Shown here: positions 63,178-64,000 of the stretch, one piece after another
Layout: each line of letters opens with the position of its first letter
Position numbering within the stretch: position 1 is the stretch's first letter
Source of the DNA: Coleofasciculus sp937127375
GTDB lineage: Bacteria > Cyanobacteriota > Cyanobacteriia > Cyanobacteriales > Coleofasciculaceae
Strand: one strand, 5' to 3'
Assembly (NCBI GenBank): GCA_040218875.1
Contig: JAVJQP010000076.1
DNA: 64,000 nt
Notes under the pieces: generated by a model
What the model was told of the DNA's origin: nothing
Databases searched by the model: none
What the model saw: only the letters and a program-made list of their open reading frames with translations
Position numbers and translations under genes: made by a program

Positions 63178-63762
63178 ATGGCGCGAACTGCCTCAACCAT
63201 GTTACCTTTAGGCACAAAAGCCCCAGAATTCCAGTTACCCGATGTGGTATCGGGCGAAACGATTTCCTTAGACAGGTTTGCGGGGAAACAGGGATTAGTG
63301 ATGATATTTCTGTGCCGTCATTGTCCATTTGTCAAGCATGTACAGGGAGAATTAGCCAAACTAGGTCGAGACTATCAGGATGCGGATCTGGGGATTGTAG
63401 CAATTAGCGCCAATGATGCTACGACTCACCCAGACGATGCGCCTGAGAAGTTAAAGGAAATGGCAAAAGAATTAGGATTGACGTTTTCTTTGTGTTATGA
63501 CGAAAGCCAGGAAACGGCTAAAGCCTATACAGCCGCCTGTACGCCAGACTTCTTTGTGTTCGATCGCGATCGCAAACTCGTCTACCGGGGACAATTCGAC
63601 GATAGCCGCCCAGGGAATGATCAACCTGTGACAGGTAAGGATCTGCGATCCGCGATCGATGCGGTATTGGCGCAGTCTCCCGTCAGTGAAGAGCAAAAGC
63701 CTAGTATCGGCTGCAATATCAAATGGAAGCCGGGGAATGAACCTGCGTACTATGGCGCTTAA
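63178..63762 (+). CDS. Thioredoxin-like (AhpC/TSA family) redox protein
   Basis: A 194-residue protein with a redoxin fold. LGTKAPEFQLPDVVSGE begins the domain and the active site is FLCRHCPFVKH (CxxC), the form found in cyanobacterial thioredoxin-family proteins close to resA/peroxiredoxins. VAISANDATTHPDDAPEKLK and CTPDFFVFDRDRKLVYRG are conserved. The cis-Pro is in the CTPDF segment. It has no signal peptide. It could act as a thiol reductant or peroxidase. AAAGGAGTTT is a strong ribosome-binding site. Confidence 0.88.
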   Translation: MARTASTMLPLGTKAPEFQLPDVVSGETISLDRFAGKQGLVMIFLCRHCPFVKHVQGELAKLGRDYQDADLGIVAISANDATTHPDDAPEKLKEMAKELGLTFSLCYDESQETAKAYTAACTPDFFVFDRDRKLVYRGQFDDSRPGNDQPVTGKDLRSAIDAVLAQSPVSEEQKPSIGCNIKWKPGNEPAYYGA

Positions 63763-63780
63763 TGATCAATTTAGAGGTTG

Positions 63781-63850
63781 GGATTAGGGCGGGTTTTGTT
63801 GTTGAATTTAAGGTAGGTTTCCTGATGTAATCCCTAAACCCGCCCCTACA
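63781..63850. repeat. Dispersed GGGCGGGTTT...AAACCCGCCCC element, copy 9
   Basis: GGGCGGGTTTTGTTG and CCTAAACCCGCCCCTACA arms, 27 bases after the redoxin stop. It is followed by an HIP1 octamer (GCGATCGC) near 63861. Confidence 0.83.
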
Positions 63851-63929
63851 TCTTTGGCGTGCGATCGCGGTTGAAAATCCGATAGATTTTGTTATCCCCT
63901 TTGAGGTTGGGATTAGGGTAGGTTTCATT

Positions 63930-63996
63930 TGTAGGGGCGGGTTTAGGGACAAACTTAACCCACAAACCAATAACCTTTCTGCAAAACCCGCCCTAC
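63930..63996. repeat. Dispersed GGGGCGGGTTT...AAACCCGCCC element, copy 10
   Basis: TGTAGGGGCGGGTTTAGGG and GCAAAACCCGCCCTAC arms. It lies within 80 bases of copy 9; a GAGGTTGGGATTAGGG(C/T) phrase precedes both, so the pair may be a local duplication. No gene lies after the redoxin gene to the window end. Confidence 0.83.
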
Positions 63997-64000
63997 CCCA

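Overview
The window looks like the chromosome of a filamentous, probably mat-forming or gliding, cyanobacterium. The evidence is the many HIP1 octamers (GCGATCGC), an RpaA-type response regulator, a hormogonium-polysaccharide (hps) gene set, pentapeptide-repeat proteins, a PKN2-like kinase with TPR repeats, and large amounts of short dispersed and minisatellite DNA between genes. A Coleofasciculus/Microcoleus-like organism is my inference; no rRNA or other taxonomic marker is present.

Layout. 1-3.0 kb: a Ser/Thr kinase fused to a superfamily-1 helicase, broken by an internal deletion. 3.6-12 kb: uvrB, a LolA-like exported protein, a Cu/Zn superoxide dismutase lipoprotein, a cation exchanger, a two-gene membrane permease set (DUF1980/TIGR03943 and DUF318 type) and a WbsX-type glycan protein. 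12.1-14.5 kb: a type II restriction-modification system in which a small C-protein-like regulator is coupled to the endonuclease and faces a divergent methyltransferase across an 80-100 bp region with AGTC/GACT operator-like repeats. 14.6-21.3 kb: nnr, a dihydroorotase homologue that has lost metal ligands, and clpB.

21.5-34.7 kb is a large glycan locus: three HpsE-like GT2 enzymes, four further GT2 paralogues, three GT4 enzymes and two sulfotransferases. They form two partly duplicated modules, each ending in a sulfotransferase; a copied piece of the clpB tail and a remnant of a deleted GT2 mark the second module. After htpG and rpmB comes hpsA (with an inserted DUF3494-like ice-binding/adhesin fold) followed by four pseudopilin genes (38.6-48.2 kb). 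Together these genes suggest synthesis and pseudopilin-dependent export of an exopolysaccharide, possibly sulfated, of the kind used for gliding motility.

48.3-64 kb: folC, which carries an in-frame copy of a dispersed palindromic element and is followed by a 0.25 kb tandem duplication; a sugar ABC-transporter binding protein; two pentapeptide-repeat proteins; ilvD; a 57-residue conserved-looking small protein; a four-unit Nif11-like protein; a PIN-domain toxin-antitoxin pair overlapping a glutathione S-transferase; a second Ser/Thr kinase with TPRs; rpaA; and a thioredoxin-like redox protein. At least ten copies of one GGGGCGGGTTT...AAACCCGCCCC element are scattered through the window. No tRNA, rRNA, complete insertion sequence or CRISPR array was recognised. 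All functional calls rest on motifs read by eye; no database search was run.
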